From Parachryseolinea silvisoli (GTDB taxonomy: Bacteria; Bacteroidota; Bacteroidia; Cytophagales; Cyclobacteriaceae), in assembly GCF_021190955.1 (NCBI RefSeq), contig NZ_JAIOAO010000003.1, positions 1,364,001-1,428,000 of the forward strand: a stretch of DNA of 64,000 nucleotides. The letters are read 5' to 3'. The notes below the pieces were generated by a model that was not told the DNA's origin, made no database searches, and saw nothing but the letters and a program-made list of their open reading frames with translations. This document shows positions 24,635 through 32,633 of the stretch, piece after piece. Positions within the stretch are counted from its first letter, which is position 1, and every line of letters starts with the position of its first letter. The position numbers and the translations under genes are program-made.

Positions 24635-25528
24635 TTATGATCCTTTTTCGGCGTCATATTCGTCCAAAAACTTTTGTGCCTGCTCCATGTTCTGGAATTC
24701 AAAAAATTTCTTTCCTGAAATGCTGGAGTGGATCTCGATCCGAACCATGTCGATGTTCTTATTACGCTTAAAGGTGTGCATGCCTGCCTTGCGGTAGTCA
24801 TCTGCCTCTTTGGTGGAGATGTTGTACGCCGTTGCGCGCACGGATTTGCAATAGGAACACTGAAAATGTTTAATTAATTCGCCCGCGGCGTCTTTGCTGG
24901 GATGACGGGTGATCTCTTCTTTGACGATTTTCATTGTGTAAAACCCACAGCTGTTGCAGCGAAGGGCTTGCAGGTGGCCAGGATATTTGTCGACTTTTAC
25001 CTCACCTGATTTCTCATCCATCCACACATCGTAGTCAATTGAGAACACATTCTCCTCTGCCTGCATGCCTTCTTCCAGGTGTACGTCTTCCTCTTCCTCG
25101 CTCAGCAGACGCATGGTGTTGCCATCTTTGCTGATGCGGGGCATGTACCGCCATTTGCGCAGTTTTTTATTCAGGACGGTGGGGTAATAGTAGTCGAGTA
25201 CCAGGAACGCCACGTACGCTACCAGCGTACCGCCGGCAATGGACATAAACAACCGTACAAAGAACCATATCTCCACCGTGTTGAGCTTGCCCATACCATA
25301 GAGGTTAATGAACATGGTCGCCGCCACAGCAAAGCAGACAAACATTTTCTTATAGTTCCGAATCTCTTTCTTGTTGATGTAATCGTATTTGGCTTTGTAG
25401 TCCTTGATGGTGGAGACACGCAGCTTGTGTAAGAGATAGATGATGATCCCGGCAATGATCATGAGTATCGCGCCCGTTATCATCGAGGAGTGCCAAATAT
25501 CAAGAAAGGGATTAGCAGTAGATTCCAT
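24635..25528 (-). CDS. Membrane protein with paired CxxC zinc-ribbon-like motifs
   Basis: 297 residues, no family recognised. One membrane segment lies at about 17-34 (MITGAILMIIAGIIIYLLHK), then a basic loop. Two more lie at about 61-78 and 87-110. An acidic stretch (SEEEEDVHLEEG) precedes a C-terminal soluble domain. That domain holds CNSCGFYTMK (about 190) and CSYCKS (about 223), two CxxC pairs about 30 residues apart that look like a zinc ribbon. A small final domain is ARRIEIHSS-like: MVRIEIHSSISGKKFFEFQN. Downstream by 72 bases is the S41 protease on the same strand. Function is unknown; the ribbon could bind zinc or a partner protein. Confidence 0.75.
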   Translation of the reverse strand: MESTANPFLDIWHSSMITGAILMIIAGIIIYLLHKLRVSTIKDYKAKYDYINKKEIRNYKKMFVCFAVAATMFINLYGMGKLNTVEIWFFVRLFMSIAGGTLVAYVAFLVLDYYYPTVLNKKLRKWRYMPRISKDGNTMRLLSEEEEDVHLEEGMQAEENVFSIDYDVWMDEKSGEVKVDKYPGHLQALRCNSCGFYTMKIVKEEITRHPSKDAAGELIKHFQCSYCKSVRATAYNISTKEADDYRKAGMHTFKRNKNIDMVRIEIHSSISGKKFFEFQNMEQAQKFLDEYDAEKGS

Positions 25529-25877
25529 AGAGGTTGTTAGTGTTTTAAATATACTGATTTAAACGAATTGCTATCTGTCAAACGTTTGTTGCTGCTCATT
25601 ATTTCGGCAACGGTCATGTTCGCATGCAGCTGGTATAACGAGCATGCTTATGGACGGAGGTAGCTGGAGAGCTTTGCCTCGCCAATCACCCCCGCCCGCC
25701 TGCACATCTCCAGATTACTTATAATTAAGTGACAATCAAACACTTAAATACACCTCCACGTTCTTTATCCAGCCGGTGGGCCTGTTTGGGGCACTGAAAG
25801 AATTGTGCATTTTTACACACAAAACGTATCCACTAGTGCTCTTTTTTCGTAACATTGTGTAATAATGCACAAAATTC
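25529..25877. other. Intergenic region without recognised features
   Basis: 349 bases between divergent genes. Two gcatgc words lie near 25623 and 25645. The stretch becomes AT-rich near 25720-25870, where promoters for the flanking genes presumably sit. No hairpin with a T run, RNA gene or plausible small gene was found. Confidence 0.5.
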
Positions 25878-26120
25878 ATGAGCGAGCATCTCCGTACCCA
25901 GATCGACCAAGAGTTCGAGCTTTTTACGCGCCGGAACTTTGAAAGCCCCACGTCCTGCAGGAATCTGGATCAGATCCGGTTCTATGTACACGAGCTTTGT
26001 CTGAAGATCGATGAGCTCGAGTCGCGGTTCCACTATGTGCCGCACGGTGCCTTCACATTGCTGGCACAATACAATGCATGCCAGAACAATATGTCGCACG
26101 TTGATTTCAGAGATCTTTAG
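25878..26120 (+). CDS. Small hypothetical protein (80 aa)
   Basis: 80 residues, MSEHLRTQIDQEFELFTRRN onward. Mostly helical and charged, with FYVHELCLKIDELESRFHYV in the middle. Amino-acid composition is natural for a soluble cytoplasmic protein, and the frame lies alone with no competing gene on the other strand. No signal peptide or membrane segment. The family is not recognised. It is followed 12 bases later by a second small frame on the same strand, and the pair may form a small operon. Called on coding appearance only. Confidence 0.6.
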   Translation: MSEHLRTQIDQEFELFTRRNFESPTSCRNLDQIRFYVHELCLKIDELESRFHYVPHGAFTLLAQYNACQNNMSHVDFRDL

Positions 26121-26132
26121 CCATGACGCATT

Positions 26133-26360
26133 ATGCGGTATATTCCGTCCCCTATTCCGCTGCAATACAGCTATATTTTTAGTGCCACGGCGAACGGCTC
26201 AGGCCGTATGCAGTACCATCGCATCAAGCCGGGCTTCAGCAAGCTGCGCATCAGCCGGCAGGAGTTCATAAAAGCATATAATGAGTCGCAAATCCTGGCC
26301 ATCAATCCGTTACAGCTGGGCGGGCAGGATACGGTGTTTCAGTTCGAGTTTTATACGTGA
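26133..26360 (+). CDS. Small hypothetical protein (75 aa)
   Basis: 75 residues, MRYIPSPIPLQYSYIFSATA onward, with KLRISRQEFIKAYNESQIL and ending DTVFQFEFYT. It reads as a compact alpha-beta protein with normal composition. It follows the 80-residue gene after 12 bases, and its last 10 bases overlap the convergent MazG-like gene. No family recognised. The pairing with the upstream small gene and the lack of any better reading frame are the main support. Confidence 0.5.
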   Translation: MRYIPSPIPLQYSYIFSATANGSGRMQYHRIKPGFSKLRISRQEFIKAYNESQILAINPLQLGGQDTVFQFEFYT

Positions 26361-26827
26361 GATTCTACGATGCCCGCGAGATTGGCTGGGCTATATTCGA
26401 TTGATTTGATCGTTTTGTTATCCGATTTACGGTATACTAACCACTTGCCGTTCTCTTCGGTATAATAACATTCTGTACCATCTTTCTTTTTATAGTGCTC
26501 TACGGTGGCTTTTGCTTCGTCTTCTGAGCGGCAGGCTTTGCTCATGTTAGAGCGCTGCACTTCTTCGAAGAGGGCTTTGAACTTGTCGCCCAGACCAAAC
26601 TCGAGAATGGCACCGGCCAATACATATTGCAAGTCGCACAGCGCGTCGGCTACTTCCACGATGTCCTTTTCCAGGATAGCGACCTCTAATTCTTTTAATT
26701 CTTCGGCCAACAGGGCTACACGCAGTTTGCAGCGGTCTTCTGAAGGGATGGTCGGTTTTTCCAGGACGGGGTGCTTAAAGGTGTTGTGGAATTCTGCTAC
26801 AAGCGTCAGGGCGTCAGGTTGTTTCAT
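26351..26827 (-). CDS. MazG-like nucleotide pyrophosphohydrolase family protein
   Basis: 158 residues. The N-terminal 110 are an all-alpha NTP-pyrophosphatase-like domain of the MazG/PRA-PH superfamily. AEELKELEVAILEKD supplies the E-x2-E metal-binding helix, and VEVADALCDLQYVLAG the second helix with the conserved Asp residues. These enzymes split nucleoside triphosphates or phosphoribosyl-ATP to monophosphate and pyrophosphate. Here the N-terminal FHNTFKHPVLEKPTIP resembles the subgroup related to phage and bacterial PRA-PH-like proteins. The C-terminal 45 residues (KKDGTECYYTEENGKWLVYR) form a short beta extension not needed for the fold. Substrate unknown. Confidence 0.8.
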   Translation of the reverse strand: MKQPDALTLVAEFHNTFKHPVLEKPTIPSEDRCKLRVALLAEELKELEVAILEKDIVEVADALCDLQYVLAGAILEFGLGDKFKALFEEVQRSNMSKACRSEDEAKATVEHYKKKDGTECYYTEENGKWLVYRKSDNKTIKSIEYSPANLAGIVESHV

Positions 26828-26910
26828 AAAAAAAGTGTGGATTCAGATCGTTTTAATGTCGATTTAATGTTCCAATAAAGCGAAAGGAAAACAATTTTAA
26901 AAAAAACACG

Positions 26911-26918
26911 TACCTTTG
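26911..26918 (+). promoter_or_regulatory. Candidate -7 element, TACCTTTG
   Basis: Exact match to TAnnTTTG only five bases ahead of the ATG at 26924. If used, the transcript would begin at or next to the start codon, i.e. be leaderless. The upstream sequence is A/T-rich but lacks a TTTG at standard spacing. Confidence 0.4.
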
Positions 26919-26923
26919 GGGTA

Positions 26924-27286
26924 ATGAAGGTTTTTAGAAACAGAGTCGTCCTTACGCTAACAACCCTGGTCACGGGTGTTCTGTTTTTGAACATGAGCTT
27001 CTTTTTAGCTGAAGTATCTGCCCTGAAGCTTACGCAAAACAAAAAAATGGTTGAGAACATCGCCAAGCTTGTCGCGGGGGCCGCTTCGGAAGAAGAGAAA
27101 GATGCATTTGGAGGCAGCGGCAGCGAAGATTTAAAAGGCGTTACCGAATTAGACCTCCTTCTCCACCACAGAACACCTCTCAGCGATTATACCGTTCTGC
27201 CTCAACAACTCACGTACATGGCCAGCCATGGCCAAAAGACATTAGCGGGTACGCGCAATACCGTGATACAACCTCCCGAGGCCTAA
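26924..27286 (+). CDS. Hypothetical exported or membrane-anchored protein (120 aa)
   Basis: 120 residues. MKVFRNRVVLTLTTLVTGVL followed by FLNMSFFLAEVSAL is a signal peptide or single membrane anchor. The following part has KLTQNKKMVENIAKLVAGAA, an acidic stretch EEEKDAFGGSGSED, then an extended tail ending NTVIQPPEA. No family recognised. The gene stands alone between the divergent MazG-like gene and the carbonic anhydrase operon. The start is fixed by the hydrophobic segment, since the next ATG would cut it away. Confidence 0.65.
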   Translation: MKVFRNRVVLTLTTLVTGVLFLNMSFFLAEVSALKLTQNKKMVENIAKLVAGAASEEEKDAFGGSGSEDLKGVTELDLLLHHRTPLSDYTVLPQQLTYMASHGQKTLAGTRNTVIQPPEA

Positions 27287-27461
27287 CACGCACACTCCTA
27301 TATTTTACAGATACCGCATTCACCGCCGTATCGCCACAACATTTAAGTAACGTACTAACTTACCGTCTACTGTACGCTGGCACAAGCTATTGTTATGCTT
27401 TGTGCGGCCGGCAGGAAGGTATATTCATTAACAGTTTTATTTTTTTTAACGCAATCAACGT

Positions 27462-28118
27462 ATGGACATATATAAGTCATTATTGGAAGGCAACCGTCAG
27501 TGGGTACAAGAGAAGCTTGACGAGGATTCAGAATTCTTCACACGCCTGGCACAAGGTCAAAGCCCGCAGGTACTATGGATCGGCTGTTCTGACAGCCGCG
27601 TACCTGCGAACGAAATTACGCGCACACAGCCAGGCGACATCTTTGTTCACCGCAATATTGCGAACATGGTGGTCCATTCCGATATGAACATGCTGAGTGT
27701 GCTCGACTATTCGGTCAACATTTTGAAAGTACGACACGTCATCGTCTGCGGCCACTACGGTTGCGGTGGTGTAAAAGCCGCTATGGGCGAAGAGCAATAC
27801 GGCCTGGTGGACAACTGGCTGCGTCACATCAAGGACGTGCGCGGTACGCATGCGCAAGAATTAACCGATATCAAAGACCCGGAGGCCCGCGTCAACCGGC
27901 TCGTCGAGCTGAATGTGATTGAACAAGTTCAGCACGTCGCGAAAACCTCCATTATTCAAAATGCCTGGAAAGAACGGAGCCTTCCTTTTGTACACGGTTG
28001 GGTGTACGAGCTGAAGACGGGATTGATCAAGGACCTGGACATCACCATGGATGGCCGGACTTATCATTCCCCTGTCTTCCGCATGGACGGAAAAGTAGTT
28101 ACAGGTCAGGAAGCATAA
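27462..28118 (+). CDS. can: Beta-class carbonic anhydrase
   Basis: 218 residues, close to E. coli Can (220). The zinc site is Cys42 and Asp44 in WIGCSDSRVP, and His98 and Cys101 in CGHYGCGGV, the same numbering as E. coli Can. FVHRNIANMVVHSDMN is the usual segment between them. The enzyme interconverts CO2 and bicarbonate in the cytoplasm. It is followed after 25 bases by a SulP anion transporter, so the pair would supply bicarbonate to carboxylases such as the accA and accC products also encoded in this window (functional link inferred). The ATG at 27462 matches the family N-terminus LLEGNRQWVQEK. Confidence 0.95.
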   Translation: MDIYKSLLEGNRQWVQEKLDEDSEFFTRLAQGQSPQVLWIGCSDSRVPANEITRTQPGDIFVHRNIANMVVHSDMNMLSVLDYSVNILKVRHVIVCGHYGCGGVKAAMGEEQYGLVDNWLRHIKDVRGTHAQELTDIKDPEARVNRLVELNVIEQVQHVAKTSIIQNAWKERSLPFVHGWVYELKTGLIKDLDITMDGRTYHSPVFRMDGKVVTGQEA

Positions 28119-28143
28119 ACCGATTTTAGAACGTCTGCGACAC

Positions 28144-29712
28144 ATGAAATCAGAATTTTCTTTTCAGAATCTCAAGTACGATATGTCCGCCAGCCTGGTG
28201 GTCTTTTTAGTAGCCCTGCCCCTTTGTCTGGGGCTGGGGTTAGCTTCCACAGGCCGGACAGATCTCGTTTTCTCAGGCATTATTGCCGGTATAGTAGGAG
28301 GCATTATTGTAGGCGGCCTAAGCGGCTCATCCCTGGGTGTTTCCGGGCCTGCCGCCGGGCTTGTCGTGATTGTGCTGGGTGCCATTAAATTGCTGGGCAG
28401 CTTTGAGGCGCTGCTGATGGCGGTGGTCCTGGCCGGTGCACTACAACTTCTGGCGGGTTTTCTCCGGGCGGGGATCATCGCCTATTATTTTCCTTCGTCA
28501 GTTATCAAGGGCATGTTGGCGGCAATCGGCCTGACCCTGATCCTGAAAGAAATTCCCCATGCGCTGGGATACGACAAAGACTTTGTCGGCGACTTTGCCT
28601 TCACGCAGGCGGATAGCCACAATACCTTTAGTGAAATCTATTACGCAATCCGATTCAATGCCCCGGGCGCTATCCTAATTAGTATCGTTTCGCTGGCGCT
28701 GCTGATCCTGTTTGAACGGCCGTTTATGCGCAAAGTGGGACTCTTCCGGTTTCTGCCGGGTGCATTGTTTGTCGTACTGACGGGCATTCTGCTAAACGCC
28801 ACGATGTCGACCATCAATCCGGCATGGATCCTTCGAGATGACCACCTGGTGCAATTACCGATGGCGTCGAATGCGAGCGAGTTCATCAGCTTTTTCAGGC
28901 TACCGGACTTTAGCGCGTTGAGCAATCCACAGGTATATGTCACAGCGTTAACCCTGGCTATTGTCGCCAGCGTGGAGACGCTGCTGTGCGTCGATGCGAC
29001 TGACAAGCTCGATCCGTACAAACGCAATACGCCCACGAACCGTGAGCTGAAAGCGCAAGGCATTGGCAATATGATCTCAGGAATGATTGGCGGTTTGCCG
29101 ATTACCCAGGTGATCGTGCGCAGCTCGGCCAACATCAATGCGGGTGGCCGATCGAAACTGTCGGCGATGCTGCACGGGGTTATCCTCCTGCTGTCCGCGA
29201 TCTTCATTCCGCGGTTCCTGAATCTCATTCCGCTGGCGTCGCTGGCAGCCATCCTGCTGATGGTGGGGTACAAGCTTTCTAAAATATCGCTATACCGTAC
29301 CATGTATAGGCTGGGTTGGGAGCAGTTCCTCCCCTTCTTCATTACGGTTGTTGCCATTCTGGCCACTGACCTGCTGAAGGGTATTGCGATCGGGATGGTC
29401 TTTGCGATCTTCTTCATTCTGCGCAAGAACTACCGGCACGCCTATCACTACGTCAAGGAGAAGAACCATGACGGCGATGTCATCAAGATCCGCCTGTCGG
29501 AAGAGGTGACGTTTTTGAATAAGGCCAGTATCCAGCTAAGCCTGGACGACCTGCCGGAGAACTCAAAAGTGATCATTGACGGGTCTCATTCCGTGGCTAT
29601 CGACCACGACGTGCTGGAGATTATTCAGGACTTTAAGATGCAGACGGCCCCGAACCGAAACATCAAGGTGGAGACCATCGGCATCCGCGACGTCGAACTA
29701 TCGAGCCATTAA
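28144..29712 (+). CDS. SulP family anion transporter
   Basis: 522-residue integral membrane protein with 10-14 hydrophobic segments. The N-terminal KYDMSASLVVFLVALPLCLG and GLSGSSLGVSGPAAGLVVIV are characteristic of SulP proteins that pair with carbonic anhydrase. GMIGGLPITQVIVRSSANIN is the family signature loop. The C-terminal 80 residues (VTFLNKASIQLSLDDLPENS, then IIDGSHSVAIDHDVLEII) form a STAS domain that regulates transport. Cyanobacterial BicA, a Na-dependent bicarbonate transporter, belongs to this family. Co-transcription with carbonic anhydrase points to bicarbonate as substrate, though sulfate cannot be excluded. Confidence 0.9.
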   Translation: MKSEFSFQNLKYDMSASLVVFLVALPLCLGLGLASTGRTDLVFSGIIAGIVGGIIVGGLSGSSLGVSGPAAGLVVIVLGAIKLLGSFEALLMAVVLAGALQLLAGFLRAGIIAYYFPSSVIKGMLAAIGLTLILKEIPHALGYDKDFVGDFAFTQADSHNTFSEIYYAIRFNAPGAILISIVSLALLILFERPFMRKVGLFRFLPGALFVVLTGILLNATMSTINPAWILRDDHLVQLPMASNASEFISFFRLPDFSALSNPQVYVTALTLAIVASVETLLCVDATDKLDPYKRNTPTNRELKAQGIGNMISGMIGGLPITQVIVRSSANINAGGRSKLSAMLHGVILLLSAIFIPRFLNLIPLASLAAILLMVGYKLSKISLYRTMYRLGWEQFLPFFITVVAILATDLLKGIAIGMVFAIFFILRKNYRHAYHYVKEKNHDGDVIKIRLSEEVTFLNKASIQLSLDDLPENSKVIIDGSHSVAIDHDVLEIIQDFKMQTAPNRNIKVETIGIRDVELSSH

Positions 29713-29801
29713 CCTAAACTTTGGAGTTGAATTCGGGGGCTGGCCGCCTGGGCCGCCCCTGGATTCTTTTCTTTTCCCTATCTTCGCCCCAAAATTTGGC
29801 G

Positions 29802-31091
29802 ATGAAGAATTTTGTAGAAGAGCTTCGCTGGCGCGGCATGGTACACGACGTGATGCCGGGTACGGAAGAGCAGCTTAACAAAGAAGTTACAGCGGGGTAT
29901 ATCGGCTTTGACCCCACGGCAGATTCCCTTCACATCGGGCATCTGGTGCAGATCATGACGCTGGTGCACTTCCAACGGTGCGGGCATAAGCCTGTTGCCC
30001 TGGTTGGTGGCGCTACTGGTATGGTGGGCGACCCCTCCGGCAAATCTGCCGAGCGTAACCTCCTTTCGGAAGACGTGTTGCGTCACAACGTGGCGTGCGT
30101 ACGCAAACAGCTGGAGAAGTTCCTGGATTTTACCGGTGGTGCCAGTGGTGCCGAAATGGTCAATAACTACGACTGGTTTAAGGAATTCCGCTTCCTGGAT
30201 TTTATCCGTGACGTCGGTAAACACATTACAGTGAACTACATGATGGCTAAGGACTCTGTGCGGAAACGCCTGGAGGGTGAAAACGGGCTGTCGTTTACGG
30301 AATTTACGTACCAGCTGGTGCAGGGGTACGATTTCCTGTGGCTATACGAGAATAAGAATTGCAAGATCCAGATGGGTGGCTCCGATCAGTGGGGCAATAT
30401 TGTGACGGGTACAGAATTGATCCGTCGGAAGTCGGATGGCAATGCGTTTGCCATGACGACCAAGCTGATCACAAAGGCTGACGGCACTAAATTTGGTAAG
30501 AGCGAAGGTGGTAACGTGTGGCTTGATCCGGCGAAGACTTCGCCGTATAAGTTCTACCAGTACTGGCTTAACGTATCGGATGAAGATGCCAAGAACTTCA
30601 TTCGCATTTTTACCTTAAAAGAGCAGCAAGAGATTGAGGCTTTGATTGCTGAGCATGCTTTGGCGCCGCAAGAACGCAAGCTGCAGAAGGCGTTAGCACA
30701 GGACATCACGATCCGGGTACACTCGGAAGAGGAATATATAAAAGCCATTCAGGCGTCTAACGTGTTGTTTGGTAACTCTACGAAGGAAGACTTACAAAGC
30801 CTGGACGAAGGCACGCTACTTTCGGCTCTTGAGGGCGTAGAGCAGACGAGCATCAGCCGCGCCGATTACAACGCCACTGCTACTGTTACCGATCTGCTTT
30901 CGGTTGCCACGGGTTGCCTGGTGTTTCCCTCCAAAGGTGAGGCCCGTAAGATGATCCAAGCGGGTGGCGTGAGTATCAACAAAGTGAAGCTGACCGATCC
31001 CAACCAGAATCCCTCGTTCGATCTGTTACAGAACAAGTACCTGATTGCGCAAAAGGGTAAGAAGAATTATTATCTGATTACTATACAATAG
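29802..31091 (+). CDS. tyrS: Tyrosine--tRNA ligase
   Basis: 429 residues from the ATG at 29802. The frame is open from 29721, but [20 protein letters not shown] is the usual TyrS start. It attaches tyrosine to tRNA-Tyr. HIGH motif: [15 protein letters not shown]-type loop: [11 protein letters not shown]. Tyrosine pocket: [14 protein letters not shown] and [11 protein letters not shown]. The C-terminal S4 RNA-binding domain begins near [29 protein letters not shown] box lies 22 bases before the ATG (one mismatch to TAnnTTTG) and may be its promoter. A strong terminator follows the stop. Confidence 0.96.
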   Translation: MKNFVEELRWRGMVHDVMPGTEEQLNKEVTAGYIGFDPTADSLHIGHLVQIMTLVHFQRCGHKPVALVGGATGMVGDPSGKSAERNLLSEDVLRHNVACVRKQLEKFLDFTGGASGAEMVNNYDWFKEFRFLDFIRDVGKHITVNYMMAKDSVRKRLEGENGLSFTEFTYQLVQGYDFLWLYENKNCKIQMGGSDQWGNIVTGTELIRRKSDGNAFAMTTKLITKADGTKFGKSEGGNVWLDPAKTSPYKFYQYWLNVSDEDAKNFIRIFTLKEQQEIEALIAEHALAPQERKLQKALAQDITIRVHSEEEYIKAIQASNVLFGNSTKEDLQSLDEGTLLSALEGVEQTSISRADYNATATVTDLLSVATGCLVFPSKGEARKMIQAGGVSINKVKLTDPNQNPSFDLLQNKYLIAQKGKKNYYLITIQ

Positions 31092-31115
31092 CCACTCCTG
31101 TAACGTTGATAATAG

Positions 31116-31146
31116 AAAGACCGCCTCTTGAGAGACGGTCTTTTTT
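31116..31146 (+). terminator. Intrinsic terminator of tyrS
   Basis: Arms aaagaccg and cggtcttt with inner tct/aga pairing, followed by a T run on the plus strand (31141-31146). Confidence 0.85.
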
Positions 31147-31181
31147 ATTAATCCTTTTTAATCCTCCGAAAGACGTTAGTA

Positions 31182-31778
31182 TTAGTCGCCGCCGAAGATC
31201 TTATAGCCCAGTGAGATCTGGATGACACCGTTCTTGACATCCGCATCATCATCGTCGGCAATGTTTGACAGACCAAGGGTATAGCGGGCTGTGGCATTCA
31301 GTTTTCCGAAGTTGCCACCAATGCCTACGTTGAAGCCAAGATCAGAGCTTTTGTAGAAGTCTTTTACATCCTCGCCGTCCAACTCGTCTACATCGGATGA
31401 TTTAAGCTTGGCGCTCATGAGCAGACCGAGTTGCGGGCCTGCATGAACGTTAAATGCTCCGAAGGAGTACATCAGGTTTACCGGGATGGACAGGTAATTC
31501 AAATTGGTTGTAACATCATAATCATCGCCGGCAATCTCTTCGGAGGTCTTGTAGCCTACGGAGTTGAACAGCAGTTCAGGCTGCAGGGAGAGTGCGTCGG
31601 AGAACGCGACATTCAAGTACCCGCCTACGTGGAAGCCTATGCGCATGTCTGCTTCATCTACATCATCGCCGTTTACATTGGCCAGGTTTACACCGGCCTT
31701 TGCACCAATGCTGATCTGAGCAAAAAGTGTCGCAGTGCACAAAGCCACTGCCGCAACCGTTAAGAATAGTTTTTTCAT
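31182..31778 (-). CDS. Outer-membrane beta-barrel protein (porin family)
   Basis: 198 residues. Signal peptide MKKLFLTVAAVALCTATLFA is cleaved before QISIGAKAGVN. The mature protein alternates hydrophobic and polar residues, carries acidic loops (NGDDVDEADMR, DVDELDGEDVKDF), and ends with ISLGYKIFGGD, as in the small Bacteroidota OMP_b-brl_2 family. It should form an 8-strand-type barrel in the outer membrane. Ligand unknown. It is the most downstream of five beta-barrel genes in a row on this strand; a perfect 12-bp palindrome sits just upstream of its start. Confidence 0.85.
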   Translation of the reverse strand: MKKLFLTVAAVALCTATLFAQISIGAKAGVNLANVNGDDVDEADMRIGFHVGGYLNVAFSDALSLQPELLFNSVGYKTSEEIAGDDYDVTTNLNYLSIPVNLMYSFGAFNVHAGPQLGLLMSAKLKSSDVDELDGEDVKDFYKSSDLGFNVGIGGNFGKLNATARYTLGLSNIADDDDADVKNGVIQISLGYKIFGGD

Positions 31779-31814
31779 AAAGGGAGTTTTATGGTTTAAA
31801 AAATAATGAACGAA

Positions 31815-31826
31815 GTTCTATAGAAC
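31815..31826. promoter_or_regulatory. Perfect 12-bp palindrome, possible operator
   Basis: gttctatagaac is a perfect inverted repeat 36 bases ahead of the beta-barrel ATG at 31778. It has the size and place of a binding site for a dimeric regulator. A second short palindrome aaacgttt follows at 31840. No factor can be named. Confidence 0.35.
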
Positions 31827-31897
31827 CTCGCATTAATGCAAACGTTTGAACATCAATTTAACGTACATTCTTGTTCGTACAACTACTAAACTGGAAA

Positions 31898-31933
31898 CAA
31901 AAAGGCCTTCCCGTATAACCGGAAAGGCCCTTT
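31898..31933 (-). terminator. Probable terminator of second beta-barrel gene
   Basis: Imperfect hairpin with ggccttcc / ggaaaggcc arms and a bulge, preceded on the plus strand by an A run that gives T residues on the minus strand. Lies 21 bases after the stop at 31955. Confidence 0.65.
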
Positions 31934-31954
31934 AATGCCGATATTATTTATAGA

Positions 31955-32533
31955 CTACTTGCCTAACTTGATAAGTTTATAGCCCACGGAAATCTGCCAT
32001 ACCTGGTTCTTAATTTTGCTCAATGTAGGGTCATCTTCATCGATCTTGCTCAAGCCCAGATTGTAGCGAGCGTCAAGCGTCAAGCCAAAGGGAAGATCCC
32101 AACCGGCACCCATCGCCAGGCTAATATCGGAGCTTTTCACTGCATCTTTAACATCCTGATCTTCAATCTCAGCACGCGAGAGGAACCCGAACTGAGGGCC
32201 TGCTTGGAGGTTGATACCAGCGATTGTATATAATTTAATAATGATGGGAATGTTGATGTAACTGAAGTTCGCATCAAAATCGCCAGTGTTTGTTTTGATC
32301 TTGCTGCCTTGCTGTGAAAAGAGGATCTCGGGTTGTATACCGATCTTGGTCAGTTTGATCAAGCCAAAGGCGCCGAAGTGATAGCCGGTACGATTCTCGA
32401 ACGTTCCCTCTGCGCTGGTACCGTCGAGTTTTGCAAAGTTGGGACCGGCTTTAATACCGATGGCCAGCTGGGCTTGTGCAAAAGTGTACATTGTGGCCAG
32501 CAGGAAAAATGAGGTAATAATGATTTTTTTCAT
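31955..32533 (-). CDS. Outer-membrane beta-barrel protein (porin family)
   Basis: 192 residues from the ATG at 32533. Signal MKKIIITSFFLLATMYTFAQ, then AQLAIGIKAGPNFAKLDGTS, which closely matches the start of the neighbouring 198-residue barrel protein (SIGAKAGVNLANVNGDD). Its C-terminus QISVGYKLIKLGK also matches (QISLGYKIFGGD). The two are clearly paralogues of the OMP_b-brl_2 family. Predicted outer-membrane barrel of unknown ligand. The frame extends to 32560, but a perfect -7 element at 32563-32570 puts the transcript start inside that extension, so the ATG at 32533 is used. Confidence 0.85.
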   Translation of the reverse strand: MKKIIITSFFLLATMYTFAQAQLAIGIKAGPNFAKLDGTSAEGTFENRTGYHFGAFGLIKLTKIGIQPEILFSQQGSKIKTNTGDFDANFSYINIPIIIKLYTIAGINLQAGPQFGFLSRAEIEDQDVKDAVKSSDISLAMGAGWDLPFGLTLDARYNLGLSKIDEDDPTLSKIKNQVWQISVGYKLIKLGK

Positions 32534-32562
32534 AATCAGTTGTTTAAACAAGTCTCTCACAA

Positions 32563-32570
32563 CAAAGATA
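32563..32570 (-). promoter_or_regulatory. Candidate -7 element, TATCTTTG
   Basis: Minus strand reads TATCTTTG, an exact TAnnTTTG. A T-rich stretch (TTTTTT, plus strand 32585-32590) lies near the -33 region but overlaps the neighbouring terminator. It would start the mRNA some 25 bases before the ATG at 32533. Confidence 0.5.
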
Positions 32571-32584
32571 GTGCCTTATACACT

Positions 32585-32610
32585 AAAAAACCTCTCCCGG
32601 TGGGGAGAGG
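32585..32610 (-). terminator. Intrinsic terminator of third beta-barrel gene
   Basis: Perfect 8-bp arms cctctccc and gggagagg with a 4-nt loop, followed by six T residues on the minus strand. Lies 24 bases after the stop at 32634. Confidence 0.85.
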
Positions 32611-32633
32611 TCTTCTAATTGTTTAATAATTCG

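Noticed and set aside
27400-27687. 95-codon frame overlapping the carbonic anhydrase start
   Set aside because: Different frame of the same DNA; the carbonic anhydrase zinc-site frame is clearly the gene.
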